Assembly (NCBI GenBank): GCA_030323885.1
Contig: CM059191.1
Coordinates: 106,436,844-106,500,843 of the forward strand
Length of the DNA: 64,000 nucleotides
From: Branchipolynoe longqiensis
Lineage: Eukaryota > Annelida > Polychaeta > Phyllodocida > Polynoidae
Reading direction: 5' to 3'
Made by a program: the position numbers and the translations under genes. The notes under the pieces were generated by a model that made no database searches, was not told the origin of the DNA, and saw only the letters and a program-made list of their open reading frames with translations. Of this stretch, positions 47,581-57,221 are shown in pieces (position 1 is the stretch's first letter; every line of letters begins with the position of its first letter).

Positions 47581-48587
47581 CAGTCCACGGAGATGTGTCG
47601 ACAACACCCCTTTTGGCATTCCTTTTCTAAGGAAACATTTAGAACAATTTGGATTAGACAAAATAACAAAAGAAAGAGTAATATCACATGCCTGGAGAAA
47701 AGGAACAGTGAAATTATATATAAGTTATTTAAAGAAATGGGGCCTTCATTGCCTTCTCAAAGGAGTCAAACCGTTAAAACCTACAATAGCTCAAGTGTTA
47801 CGATTTCTAAGAATATTAGAATATGAAGGACTAGGATTTGGTGCTAGTAATGCAGCGAGATGTGCCCTATCCATTATTCTACCAAGAATAGATGGACAAA
47901 CTGTTGGGAAACATCAGTTAGTACACTTGTTCATTAGATCGGTGTACGAAAGAAACCCACCCAAACCTAAGTACTTGGGATGTATCAATAGTATTCAAGT
48001 TATTCAAATCATGGCCTACCAACAGACATTTGTCAATGAAAGACCTAGGATTTAAATTAGCAGTTTTATTACTGCTAATTACAGGACACAGAGGCCAAAC
48101 CATTGTGGCACTTTCACTAGATGGACTAGAAATAGATAACGATGAAGCTACATTTCATTTACAGACATTACTGAAATCAAATCGTACAGGGGACCCATTG
48201 TCCACAGTACACGTTACTAGTTTTCCGGAGGATAAACTGATATGTGTAGTTTCAGCCATTAGGGCTTATATATCCAAGTCATGCAGAATCAGAAATTCCA
48301 GACAACTACTAATCAGCTTTATACGACCACATAAAGCTATCTCGAGAGACACTCTTGCAAGGTGGACTATCAAGGTGCTTAAACAAGCAGGAGTCAACAC
48401 TGGACGCTATGTATCTCACTCAATGCGTGGAGCCATGGTCTCCAAGGCAAGACAATTAGGAATCTCAGTTAAGAGAATCCTTGCACACGCCAGGTGGAAG
48501 ACGGCTAGATCGTTTGCAAAACATTACAACAAACGACTGGAAAAGTCAAGCGGCATGGTGACATACTCACCAACTAGAAACAGGTGA
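47421..48587 (+). pseudogene. DIRS element 2 tyrosine recombinase
   Basis: An N-terminal SAM-like part (ERVISHAWRKGTVKLYISYL) is followed, after a frameshift near 48025-48055, by the catalytic domain. The conserved residues are all visible: Arg in TGHRGQTIVAL, His-x-x-Arg in SHSMRGAMVS, His in RILAHARWKTA and the likely nucleophile Tyr in SFAKHYNKRL. DIRS elements use this enzyme instead of an integrase. Except for the single frameshift the domain is unbroken. Confidence 0.88.
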
Positions 48588-48666
48588 GAAACAACATTAA
48601 ATTGTGTACTCATATATACATAGTATGGTTGCAACATAAAAGGATAAAAAATGAGATTACGTAAAA

Positions 48667-48803
48667 TTCTCCCTGGGCTACGAGTAGCCAAAGGCGTAGT
48701 ACCGAGGTAAAAAGAGTATAGTTATACGAATCTTACCTGGGTACAGATGATGGATAACTGGTGTTTAGCCGAGGTACTAGCCTTGGATAGTCATGGGTCA
48801 GGG
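48667..48803 (-). repeat. DIRS internal complementary region
   Basis: On the minus strand this reads as a right-end sequence (48803 to about 48745, 'ccctgacccatgactatcc...gtacctcgg...ccatcatctgtacccaggtaag'), a 22-bp spacer, then a left-end sequence ('ttacctcggtactacgcc...cccagggag'). It is the complement of the element 1 / element 2 junction at 43590-43720, including the spacer. In DIRS elements such a region is thought to guide circle formation. Confidence 0.8.
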
Positions 48804-49268
48804 CCCACCCACCCTACCATGACTATCATGTTTCGCTAGAAGCAACTCAAAAACACAATAAGTATCCATATAGAGTTAAATCATTTTTTATCCTAAAAAG
48901 TATGTAAAAGATTGCTAGACCCGTATGTGGTTCCTTCTCCCTGACGAATGACTATCCGAGGCTAGTACCTCGGGAAAACACCAGTTATCCATCATCTGTA
49001 GCCGGTAAGCTATCAATTGATACCTACGTGTAAGTAATACTATTACTGAAATGTCAGACATATTTATCGTATTATCTGACTATAACGAATGAAAAAATAA
49101 TTAATTACTTTACTATGCAAGTACAAATTTATGTGTTTTAATATTCATCTATTCATGTTTATTTGTTTAATTTAGGGCCCATTTAGAACAGGCCTGGCAC
49201 CAGCTTAATCCGGCCCTGTAGCGGGCTGTGAAAAAGACATGTAGTAACAAGGCCTGTTTTCTTTGCAG

Positions 49269-49306
49269 AGAGTTACACAAACCCGGAAGCTGTTGAATCT
49301 GAAGAG
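49269..49306 (+). CDS. Long gene, exon 9 (38 nt micro-exon)
   Basis: The acceptor 'tgttttctttgcag' ends at 49268, and the donor is GAAGAG|gtaaga. It enters in phase 1 and leaves in phase 0, matching exons 8 and 10. The translation is ESYTNPEAVESEE. The very good splice signals and the required phase change make this short exon credible. Confidence 0.7.
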
Positions 49307-49311
49307 GTAAG

Positions 49312-49656
49312 ATACTGTAGTAGGCTGCACTGACCTATGTATGTAAGTGCATTGCAGTATGTGCTGTCCTGTCTGTGGGAAAGTGCATATAAAAGATCTC
49401 TTGCTGCTTATCGGAAAGAGTAGCCTATGTGATGGCAGCAGGTTTCCTCCAAAGAAATGTATTAGAATGACCATTTGTTTGATGTACAATAGCCGATGAT
49501 AGAAATCAATGTGCTCTAGGCGTCATTAAATAAATCAAGCATTTTTGTATGTGCATTGCCTGTGTGTAGAAATACTGTAGTAGGCTGCACTGACCTATGT
49601 ACATGTAAGTGCATTGCCTGTGTGTAGGAATACTGTAGTAGGCTGCACTGAGCTGT
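49312..49656. repeat. Minisatellite of about 58 bp, first block
   Basis: Units contain TACTGTAGTAGGCTGCACTG, ACCTATGTACATGTAAGTGC and ATTGCCTGTGTGTAGGAA. The block is interrupted by a SINE-2 (49345-49545) and continues at 50685-50800 after a 1-kb insert. Confidence 0.7.
49345..49545 (+). mobile_element. SINE-2, 5'-truncated
   Basis: It contains 'gtatgtgctgtcctgtctgtgggaaagtgcatataaaag' through 'caatgtgctctaggcgtcattaaataaa', the SINE-2 body and tail. Confidence 0.75.
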
Positions 49657-50686
49657 TTTTTGTTGTTGTAAATATAGTTTATTCATTGACTAAAGTCTTT
49701 TGTCAGCGCCGTGGCACTGGTCTTCCAGCCATGTGACAATACAGTTATTTACAATATATGCAGCTAGCCCAAATCAACTGAAATAACAATATCAAACATT
49801 CAAAGACTTACATGTGGTATAGTTTGACAATTCACATACAAAAATAGCAGTTATACGTTGTATTCCTACACACCTGATACATACATGTGTATTGATTAGA
49901 CCGTTACATTACGGAGTGGTTAGGTGCATAGTTTTCCTTCATAGGTTTGTATGCCTACTATGTTGTGAATTGCAAAACTATCATGTTGTTGGAGTTAACA
50001 TTTTGAGATGGAGTGAGTGTTAGTAGAATGGCTTGTTTATTCTGTTAGATAGAGTGTGGCTAGCTTATATGGTTATGCTTAAAAGGTTAATACCTCAGGT
50101 GTGTTTTTTGACTACATGAAGTAGTTTGAGTAATTAGGTTGTTAGTAATGATGGGATAAACAATGCTTGGAGGATTGTATGTTTCAGTCATTTAGTAGCC
50201 TAGTAAAGACTTTATTAGTGTCTATGCTTGTACAAAGACCCTATAATACCAAGACAGCTCACTCAGCCCGTACCGTGTAATCAAAATGATCAAACCCACC
50301 ACTTGGTGCGCTGGCTGTTCCCCCGGCTAAACAGATGCCACAATATATGCACAAATGTATATATGAATGTGAAAGCTGTGTGACGATGGCGACGAGGACG
50401 GCGATGATGTGTGCCTGTTCATAGCAATCCGATATTGATGTGTATTCACGCTTACCCGCCTCATGCATGATATAACCGTATGTGTTTACAAGTGAAACAC
50501 CAACCAGCAGCTGGGTTGATCAAACCCACCACAAGGTGGCACCGCAAAATTTACATCACATGGGAGATATAGGGAGTGAGCCGTCCCAGTACCACAGGGC
50601 CCCCGGTCTATAGCAATACTACCAGACTGACACACCTTTCCGAATTTGCTGGGCAAATAATTTGTACGGTGGATAACTTGGTTTGT
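49657..50686 (-). mobile_element. 1-kb insertion splitting the minisatellite
   Basis: Minisatellite sequence stops at 'ctgcactgagct' (about 49656) and resumes at 'gtacatgtaagtgc' (about 50687). The insert starts TTTTTTGTTGTTGT, and on the minus strand ends with AATAAA (TTTATT at 49678-49683) plus an A-rich tail, as a retroposed transcript would. Its body is not recognised. A MITE lies inside at 50234-50605. Confidence 0.45.
50234..50605. mobile_element. Second copy of the 9-bp-duplication MITE (diverged)
   Basis: The left end AAAGACCCTATAATACCAAG and the inner 'gatcaaacccaccac' inverted segments match the element at 10486. The right end is mutated ('gagccgtcccagtaccacaggg'), and no clear duplication remains. 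Confidence 0.65.
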
Positions 50687-50800
50687 ACATGTAAGTGCAT
50701 TGCCTGTGTGTAGGAATACTGTAGTAGGCTGCACTGAGCTATGTACATGTCAGTACATTGCCTGTATGTAGGAATACTGTAGTACGCTGCACTGTTCTTT
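50687..50800. repeat. Minisatellite of about 58 bp, second block
   Basis: Two units of the block seen at 49312-49656 continue here after the insert. Confidence 0.7.
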
Positions 50801-50959
50801 GTTCACCAGTTTTCAAGGAGGACCAAACTGCAATAACTGTTTAATGAGTGCACCACTATCTAAGTTTGATATGTAGTAATATCAGACCTGGGGAAGTGTT
50901 TTGAGGCTGCAGGGATGAAAGATCTCCGCGACTCCGCGGATTTCCGGGATTTTTCAATC

Positions 50960-51112
50960 CCGCAGCACCATCAGTGTATACTGCTAGGTGGTGCAGATGG
51001 CGCAGCACTATCAGCGTATACTACTAATAAATGCTCCAAACGGCACAGCACTATCAGCGTATACTACTAATACATGCTTCAAAGGGGGCAGCACTATCAG
51101 CGTATACCAATA
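50960..51112. repeat. Four-fold GCAGCACTATCAGCGTATAC repeat
   Basis: The word GCACTATCAGCGTATAC (first copy CACCATCAGTGTATAC) recurs at about 45-50-bp intervals. The units between differ in length. Confidence 0.65.
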
Positions 51113-51254
51113 TATATGAGACCCAACTTCCGGAAATTTTGCACGATTCCCTAATTTCCGCTTTTTTTGCTGGAGACCACTTTCATCCCTGAGGCTGTAA
51201 TAAGGTACACTTATCTTCCCATTTGAAAAGTCAGGTTCATTGCCTCAGAGAGCT

Positions 51255-51330
51255 AGATAGTCTAATAGTTAGGAGGGTAGCTTCGGGGCGGCAGAGATTT
51301 GGGTTCGAATCCCATTCTAGGCACACCTTC
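51255..51330 (+). other. tRNA-like SINE head
   Basis: 'agctagatagtctaatagttaggagggtagc' followed by 'gatttgggttcgaatcccattc' has A- and B-box-like sequences. The acceptor stem is incomplete, and no body sequence of SINE-1 follows. Confidence 0.4.
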
Positions 51331-51406
51331 CACACCCCCACTCACTGGACAATGCTTTCATCAGATTATGCAGCTTTAATGACCCTGAACTTTCGTCTTT
51401 CGACAG

Positions 51407-52024
51407 GTGGCGGACATTACCCAGAACAGTGTCGCATGCGAACCACTTGGAGTGGGTCGAGAGGAGGAGGTGACGACAACCCACAGCATCATATGTTTAG
51501 AGGATGCCAGCAGCACCCCGACCGACTCTCCTGCACATTTATTCCGCACCATTTCTATCGAACCCAATGCTATTGTAGCGAACCCTGTGGATTTATATGG
51601 TAATAATGAAAATGTTTCTGAAGTGCTTTGGAGCCAATGTAACAATAAGGAAGAGACAATGGCGGAGTTGAACACCGATGATTTTGGGAAGCTGCTGATG
51701 ACAAGTCTGCAGCTAGCGGAGTCCTACTCTGCTAACATCCATCACCAGCCTTTGCCCCAACTGCAGCCAAGCGACACCAGCTTCACACCCAGCGACACCG
51801 ACCTGCCCGATTTTAGTGGTCTGGACCTTCCTTTCAATACAATCCTGGCCCCAGACCAGGTTCCCAGCACGACTATGCTGCTGACAGGGGGTGCCACTGC
51901 GCAGCCCAGTGCTGACTATACGAGCTGCATTACTATGGATATAGAAAAGTTGAGGATCAGAAAGGACATGCAGGACTCAGAGAAGGTCAAAACAATGGCG
52001 CAAGCCTTCTTCGACTTCAACAAG
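51407..52024 (+). CDS. Long gene, exon 10: long acidic Ser/Thr/Asp/Leu-rich exon
   Basis: The acceptor 'ctttcgtctttcgacag' ends at 51406 and the donor is AACAAG|gtgagc. The 618-nt exon is phase 0 at both ends (206 codons). It begins VADITQNSVACEPLGVGREE. It carries an acidic, Leu/Ser/Thr-rich middle (LNTDDFGKLLMTSLQLAES, then PSDTDLPDFSGLDLPFNTIL) and ends with a charged helix (KLRIRKDMQDSEKVKTMAQA, FFDFNK). The short hydrophobic clusters among Asp/Ser/Thr recall acidic activation domains, which is inference from composition. It is the longest exon. Confidence 0.85.
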
Positions 52025-52245
52025 GTGAGCCTTCCTTAGTGTCTCTCTCCCACGCCTCCTTCCCCTTCCCTTACTCCATTCTCTGTTCTTGCTTCACTTC
52101 TATCCCCTCTTTTCTTCTTCCTTTCATCCCCCCTCCCCCCCAATATCGTATTCCTCCTTTCTCTCCCAACATTTCTTTTCCTTCTTCACGCTTCCCCTCT
52201 CACTTCATTCTATCTCCCCTCACCTCCCTTCCCTCCCCCCTTCAC

Positions 52246-52555
52246 CGGAGGTGGTGGCCAAATAGGTAAGAGTGGAACGTTCGAAGTTTTTAGTCCCAGC
52301 CGAGTCTAACCAATGACATACAAAATTGAAACTTGTCGCTCCCTAGACTGGTACACAGCATTAATAGGATAGGGCAAGGACTGGTTAGCTCAGTAGCACG
52401 ATGTGACTGAGTGCGAAATTAGGTCATGGTGCTGGCTGCCTGGTCATTCAGTGGAGCAGCAGTATAAAGTCACCATGAGTGCGCACTGTCGCAAGTCGAT
52501 ACCCGTCCTGTTTTGACCTTAAATGTTGCCAGGATGGAAAACCCCACCAAACACC
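52246..52555 (+). mobile_element. SINE-1 with a decayed head
   Basis: The body 'aacttgtcgctccctagac', 'gatgtgactgagtgcg', 'cagtataaagtcaccatgag' and the tail 'gttgccaggatggaaaac' are present. The tRNA-like head is badly mutated. Confidence 0.75.
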
Positions 52556-52624
52556 CCCCCCCCCCCTTGCCTCCACTCTGCCCCAACCCGCCTTCTACCT
52601 TTCCATCCCCTCCCATTAGCAGTG

Positions 52625-52666
52625 ATGGCAAGCTTTTGCACTGTGTAAAAGTGATGGTTGAATAAC

Positions 52667-52698
<32 letters not shown>

Positions 52699-52780
52699 AA
52701 GATAAAAGTTGAACACTATGTCCTTTGCTGCCAACACGGCGTAAAATAACCAAGCGATTAATAAAACTTTGTGCGTCCCG
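52625..52780 (+). mobile_element. I-like LINE 3'-UTR fragment with (AAT)n
   Basis: 'gcttttgcactgtgtaaaagtgatggttgaata' to 'cctttgctgccaacacggcgtaaaataacc' matches the LINE tail at 63060-63170. An (AAT)n run of about ten units has expanded inside it at 52663-52695. Confidence 0.65.
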
Positions 52781-53061
52781 CACATTCCTCCCCTGTTATC
52801 AAGTGTTAGCGACTTTTGTCTATCATTTCCGCTGATTGCTTGCTCTTCCCACATGCTTTTTGTTACAGCATGTTTAACGTACTCTGGTGTTTAGCATTTA
52901 GGTATTTTGTGCTTCGAGTAGAAAAGGGCGGTTAACAATTGTAGCAATTGTTCATTCTTCAAAGAGTATAAATGCTATAGGCCAATTAATGGGGGGCGGA
53001 GGGGGGTATTGTAAGTTTTTATTATACAGGAACCAACCTTCTGTGCTTTGATTTCTTTCAG

Positions 53062-53107
53062 AAGCCGCCTTCGTCAAGCAGTATCCCACTGCAAGTGCTT
53101 CCCACAG
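53062..53107 (+). CDS. Long gene, exon 11 (46 nt)
   Basis: The acceptor 'tttgatttctttcag' ends at 53061, and the donor is ACAG|gtgcat. It runs from phase 0 to phase 1 and encodes KPPSSSSIPLQVLPT. It is short and Ser/Pro-rich. The polypyrimidine tract is good and the phases fit exons 10 and 12. Confidence 0.65.
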
Positions 53108-53389
53108 GTGCATATTTTGAGTTTTAATCAAAATGGTCAGCTGTGTACAGAATCACAGCTGACCTTTTTAACCGCTGACCTTTTGAACCAGATTGGTAAG
53201 CGTTTGTAGAAATTAATATTTATATTATATATATGTATGCTGTATAAGAATTATCTGAGTATTATAACTTGGAATTTCATACTGCTCCTCAGCTCCACCT
53301 GCCAGTGATCGGATGATGGAGCCTGGGGCTGGTCATCTACTGCTCCAATATACTCAACCTCAGCTCCGAGAGTGGCGCCTCCTCCCACC

Positions 53390-53800
53390 GCTATTATATA
53401 AATATATATCAGCAATTTGACCGTCCAAACGGGTATATAGGGCGATAACGGCCAGACGCAGCTGGCATACAGTGCTTAGAGCACCTCACAGGTGGTGGCA
53501 GTGTGGCCAACACTATAAATATATACGGCCATGTTTATTAGATTCTGACACATGCGCAGAAGCGAGGGACACGGCTGAGCACGGGAACGAGCTGAAACCG
53601 CCACACCGTACATAAATTTGGTTAAAAATTGAATCAGCAATGAGTACAGTAAAATGGCGGCCTAGGTACCAACAACTGCCGCACGCGTCGCCACCGTCCA
53701 GAAGATCCACAGCACTCGTCTGCTGGAGAGCAGGTTGGATCGAATCCCACCCAAGTTCGGCGGCGGCAATATTCAATATAATAATAGATAATATATAATA
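53390..53800. other. Intron 11 stretch with TATA-like motifs
   Basis: TATATAAATATATA-like sequence at about 53395 and CTATAAATATATACGG at about 53512 bracket GC-richer sequence. I cannot assign it to a repeat or promoter with confidence. Confidence 0.25.
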
Positions 53801-53859
53801 ATAATCCATTCATCTATTTATATTCGTATAATGCTTATACATCAAATAACTTTTGTGCG

Positions 53860-54171
53860 GAGCGGGACTTAGCTCAGGCAGTAGAGTGACCACCTGTGAA
53901 GTTGTGGGTCATCCTATCGATCCTGCTCAGTGGACACATTTGCAGTTTGGGCTATTTTCTGTTCCAACCAGTGGTCCACAACTGGTTCATCAAAGGCTGT
54001 GGTATGTGATGTTATGTCTGTGGGAAAGTGCATATAAAAGACCCCTTGCTGCTTATCAGAAAAAGTAGCCAATACAGCGGCAGCGGGTTTCCTAAAAAAA
54101 AAATGTCAGAATGACCATATGTTTGACATCCAATAGCCGATGATAACAATCAATGTGCTCTAGAGGCTTCG
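53860..54171 (+). mobile_element. SINE-2, full-length type
   Basis: The tRNA-like head GCGGGACTTAGCTCAGGCAG (A-box) and 'tcctatcgatcctgc' (B-box) lead into 'ccaaccagtggtccacaactgg', 'gtgggaaagtgcatataaaag' and the tail 'caatgtgctctagaggcttcg'. It directly abuts a family A MITE. Confidence 0.8.
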
Positions 54172-54526
54172 TTAAAGCTGCATAGTCCGATGAAATATCA
54201 AATTTTCAAAATCAAATCAATTATCTAGATTTGATTTGACATATCTAACTTAGATACTGATGCACTTATTAAGCATTTGTTTCTGCGTAGAAGGCAATAC
54301 TGAGTCAATTTAACAGGACATGTTACTGCAGAAGTCTATGGTGTCAGAGTTTTGGCAAGCTTGCCAAAACTAATTTTCCATGTTTGCACTCAAAATATCT
54401 CAAAAGTCTACCATTTAAAATAAAAGTAACTTTGAACTAATGTAAAGTAGATACCAGTGCTCAATCTAATATATTTATCTCATAAAAAATACAGAAATTC
54501 AAAACCATCGGATTATGCAACTTTAA
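54172..54526 (-). mobile_element. TTAA-type MITE family A, best copy
   Basis: It is 355 bp including TTAA at both ends. The inverted termini are AGCTGCATAGTCCGATG (left) and the inverse of AGTTGCATAATCCGATG (right). A TTAA target is used by piggyBac- and Kolobok-type transposases. The autonomous partner is not in the window. It lies 49 bp upstream of exon 12. Confidence 0.8.
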
Positions 54527-54575
54527 GTAAAACACACTTTCCTTCATGTTAACGTGTTTTGTTGTTATTCCCCAG

Positions 54576-54638
54576 CCTGCAACCCAATCATCCCGGTGGT
54601 CGTAGAGGACATGGAGCGCGCTGACAGTGACAGTGACA
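54576..54638 (+). CDS. Long gene, exon 12 (63 nt)
   Basis: The acceptor 'tgttgttattccccag' ends at 54575, and the donor is GACA|gtgagt, a strong site. It is phase 1 at both ends. It reads A-CNPIIPVVVEDMERADSDSD: a short Val/Ile-rich strand followed by an acidic Asp/Ser repeat. Confidence 0.68.
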
Positions 54639-54880
54639 GTGAGTTCACTCTCTCATTATCCAATTGCATGCATCTGAAGCCCTTACTTTGGCGTAAAAAA
54701 TAATTCCTGAAAGGTGGCTTGAACTCCCAATGTACAGATTACAAGTCCACACCCCAAGCACTACACGACATAATCACATGTGGTTTGTCTCAGCTCAGGC
54801 TATCTGCATTGGTAATAAGGTACTAGTACTTGGTAGTGCAGACTGCTGTGTATATATGTAGGGATAGTGATAAACCCTAA

Positions 54881-55375
54881 TGGTGCTGTCACATTACGAC
54901 GCTTCTCGCCAACGTGCGTCGACGTATGTGATTTTTTGGTGCTACGTCGGGATACGTCAGGAAGCGTTACGCCCGCATTAGGCGCGTTGGTATACGTTGA
55001 TCTACGGCGACAGTCGGCGGCGCGCATCAGGGGTTCGGCGAAGTTTTGCGCTTGCACAAACCTTTCGATGTGCGACAACGCGCGGGTGCCAACGTTATGG
55101 CGACGTATGGGGCACGTCGAGATACGTTAGACGTGCTAGAATAACGTTATTCGAACACTAGGCACACGCCGCACGCACGTGAGGCTCGTTCCCACACGTT
55201 GCGCCAAACTATTTTTGTTTTTTTTCTCACGCGTTGATATACATTACCACAACATCGGCTGCACGCTACCAATACGTTACGCTGATGCCGAAAAGTTTGA
55301 CGTGTCTCGATGATTAAAAGTGATTTTGCGCGTTGGCGGCGCGCCGGCGAGAAGCGTCGTAATATGACAGCACCA
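54881..55375. mobile_element. Foldback element built from CGTCG/CGCG motifs, copy 1
   Basis: Both ends are TGGTGCTGTCAYATTACGAC in inverted orientation, with CTAA and TTAG beside them. The interior is made of short words such as ACGTCGAC, GCGCGTT and CGGCG in both orientations. The central 'gttttgcgcttgcacaaacc' recalls the element at 24974. Confidence 0.7.
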
Positions 55376-55634
55376 TTAGTGACAACATGGTGCTCGCGCC
55401 AGCTCGGCGGCTGCTCGCGGTGGGTTTGCCTCACTGCTCCCAAACCCAAGTTTGTACTGTTCGGTGGACGAGACGCTACTGGCACTCTGTTAATAATATT
55501 AATATAATGTATTTATATAACACAATAAGCTCAGTAGTGTCCTGTCCCTCCCACCCCCCAGCACCTACTAACTGTCTTCCACAATTTTGATTTACTGTAT
55601 GTTAATTTTGCTTGGTTAAACGGAGGGGCCTTAA

Positions 55635-56051
55635 TGGGGCTGTCACATTACGACGTTTCTCACCAACGCGCGCCGATGTGTTGCCTTTTTGGGTGAAACG
55701 TCGGCACGCGTCGGGAAGCGTTACGCGCGCGTTACCGGCGCGTTAACGGCGCGTCGGTACACGTTGAGTGATAGCAACGCGTGAATGGACACGTCGCCGC
55801 GCGTCGCGCCGCGCGTCGGGTCGCGCCAATTGTTTTGTGCTTGCACAAAACTTTCGGCACGCGGCGACGCGCAGCGACGCGCGGCGACGCGTTGGAGGGG
55901 CCGTTACGGACGCGCCACCAACGCGCTACTAGCACGCTGCAACCCGTCGAATTTTCTCCCAAAACGCCGAAAAGTTGGGCGTGTCTCAAGCCCTAGCAAA
56001 TATCTTGCGCGTTGGCGGCGCGCCGGGGGGAAACGTCGTAGTGTGACACCA
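55635..56051. mobile_element. Foldback element built from CGTCG/CGCG motifs, copy 2
   Basis: The ends TGGGGCTGTCACATTACGAC and (inverted) TGGTGTCACACTACGACG are close to those of the neighbour, with TTAA at the left. The interior is extremely rich in GCGCG/CGTCG words and has the same central 'gttttgtgcttgcacaaaac'. It is only 260 bp from the previous copy. Confidence 0.7.
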
Positions 56052-56204
56052 TTAGGGTTACCAGCCAGGGGATAGCTCTTCCAACTACACGACTTTTGTT
56101 GCATGTATGTAAGAATTTAAATAATATAGCATGCACTTAACCTTTATGCGCACAATAAACAATCACTAAAAAATAAAAAATAAAGTAAAAATGAGAAGAT
56201 CGTC

Positions 56205-56260
56205 TTGTAGTCTAGTGGTACACCGCATGTGGGGGTTCGAATCCTAGTGGTGTTGAACTT
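56205..56260 (+). other. Truncated tRNA-like sequence
   Basis: 'gatcgtcttgtagtctagtggtacac' is followed closely by 'gggggttcgaatcctagtggt'. The anticodon arm is missing, so it is a relic. Confidence 0.35.
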
Positions 56261-56700
56261 TTTTATTATTTGTATTAGTAAGAATCACATGTATGAAAGA
56301 GTTAATTAAGAGTTTTTGTTTTTAAAAAAAAGAAAATTTTAAAAAAGGAAGGCATTTTTTAATTACAAGGAGGTAGTATATTTTGTGTAAAAAGAAAAAT
56401 TGTATGCTAGTATTACCGATCAGAAACAATCCCTCCTTCCATGACTCCACCTTCAGGCTACCCGGGTAAACATTGTAGTTGAAAATGTTATATTTGCACT
56501 GTAGTTTCGTGTAAAGCAATAAATTAATAGGAGTTGGAAGGTGGTTTTCCAGTTGCTGGTGTATTCTTTAATCCTTTAAATGCTTTGCTGCTTGCGTTTG
56601 TTTGGAGGTAGTAGGCGGTGGCAATTTTCTGTGACTGTCCAATGCACACAGGCTTAGATGAGTGCGAGCATTATTCAGCCAATCTTCTCTCTCTGTACAG

Positions 56701-56849
56701 ACCAGCCAGATGTGAAGCGACGGTGTTTACAGAAACGCCCAAAACTATCAGCATGCGCTACTGACGTCACTAGACAACCTGCTCGCATCACTTACGGGAC
56801 ATCATCTCACAAGAGACCCAGCAGTATGCTCACCCAGGTCACGCTATAA
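56701..56849 (+). CDS. Long gene, terminal exon 13 with stop; basic C-terminus
   Basis: The acceptor 'cttctctctctgtacag' ends at 56700 with a long pyrimidine tract. It enters in phase 1 and runs 49 codons to TAA at 56847-56849. It starts N-QPDVKRRCLQKRPKLSACA; the cluster KRRCLQKRPK is a plausible bipartite nuclear localisation signal. The last residues are SSMLTQVTL. Part of its sequence (TGACGTCACTAGACAACC and following) is repeated 88 bp downstream, beyond the stop and in another frame. Confidence 0.75.
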
Positions 56850-56912
56850 TGACGTCACTAGACAACCCGCTCGCATCACTTCCGGGACATCATCTCACAA
56901 GAGACTCAGAAG
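56762..56912. repeat. 88-bp tandem duplication across the stop codon
   Basis: TGACGTCACTAGACAACCTG at 56762 and TGACGTCACTAGACAACCCG at 56850 begin two copies of about 60 similar bases, with near-identity through 'catcatctcacaagagac'. The offset of 88 bp is not a multiple of three, so the second copy is out of frame and untranslated. Confidence 0.85.
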
Positions 56913-57221
56913 CCGGCCAGATGGTGTCATGCGATGAGCTCTTGGTGCGATGTGGTGGTTAGATTTAATTAACAGTCCCTGTAGATATTGTGTTAGATTG
57001 AAACCGCTGTTTTATATTTAAAATGGGCATGTTTTTTATTTTGGTAACAAATTATACATGGTGAGACATACATAATCATATCAATACTTATATCTTTTGC
57101 AATGTTTATGCTCATCCTTCTCCAGCTGATAAAAGCTATAGTGTGAATCAGTACCCAAATGTACTGGCTTCTTTTCGACTGGGTTCTACGCTTGTTGGAA
57201 CTTGAGCTGCCCTTGTAAATG

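Larger units (their letters stand above)
43673..49009 (+). mobile_element. DIRS-type retrotransposon 2 (near complete, inactivated)
   Basis: The left terminal repeat starts CTTACCTCGGTACTATGACT (43673). The right terminal repeat (48918-49009) is its imperfect inverse with about 50 extra outer bases, ending 'catctgtagccggtaag'. An internal complementary region at 48667-48803 is the reverse complement of a right end joined to a left end. Between lie gag-like, RT, RNase H, methyltransferase-like and tyrosine recombinase regions. These are the hallmarks of DIRS elements, which integrate through a circular intermediate by a tyrosine recombinase and make no target duplication. Several frameshifts make it inactive. 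Confidence 0.9.

Noticed and set aside
19029..56849. Assignment of the long gene to p53-like or calcium-responsive transcription factor (CARF) families
   Set aside because: The Gln-rich and acidic parts are suggestive, but I found none of the characteristic DNA-binding motifs of those families, so I left it unnamed.
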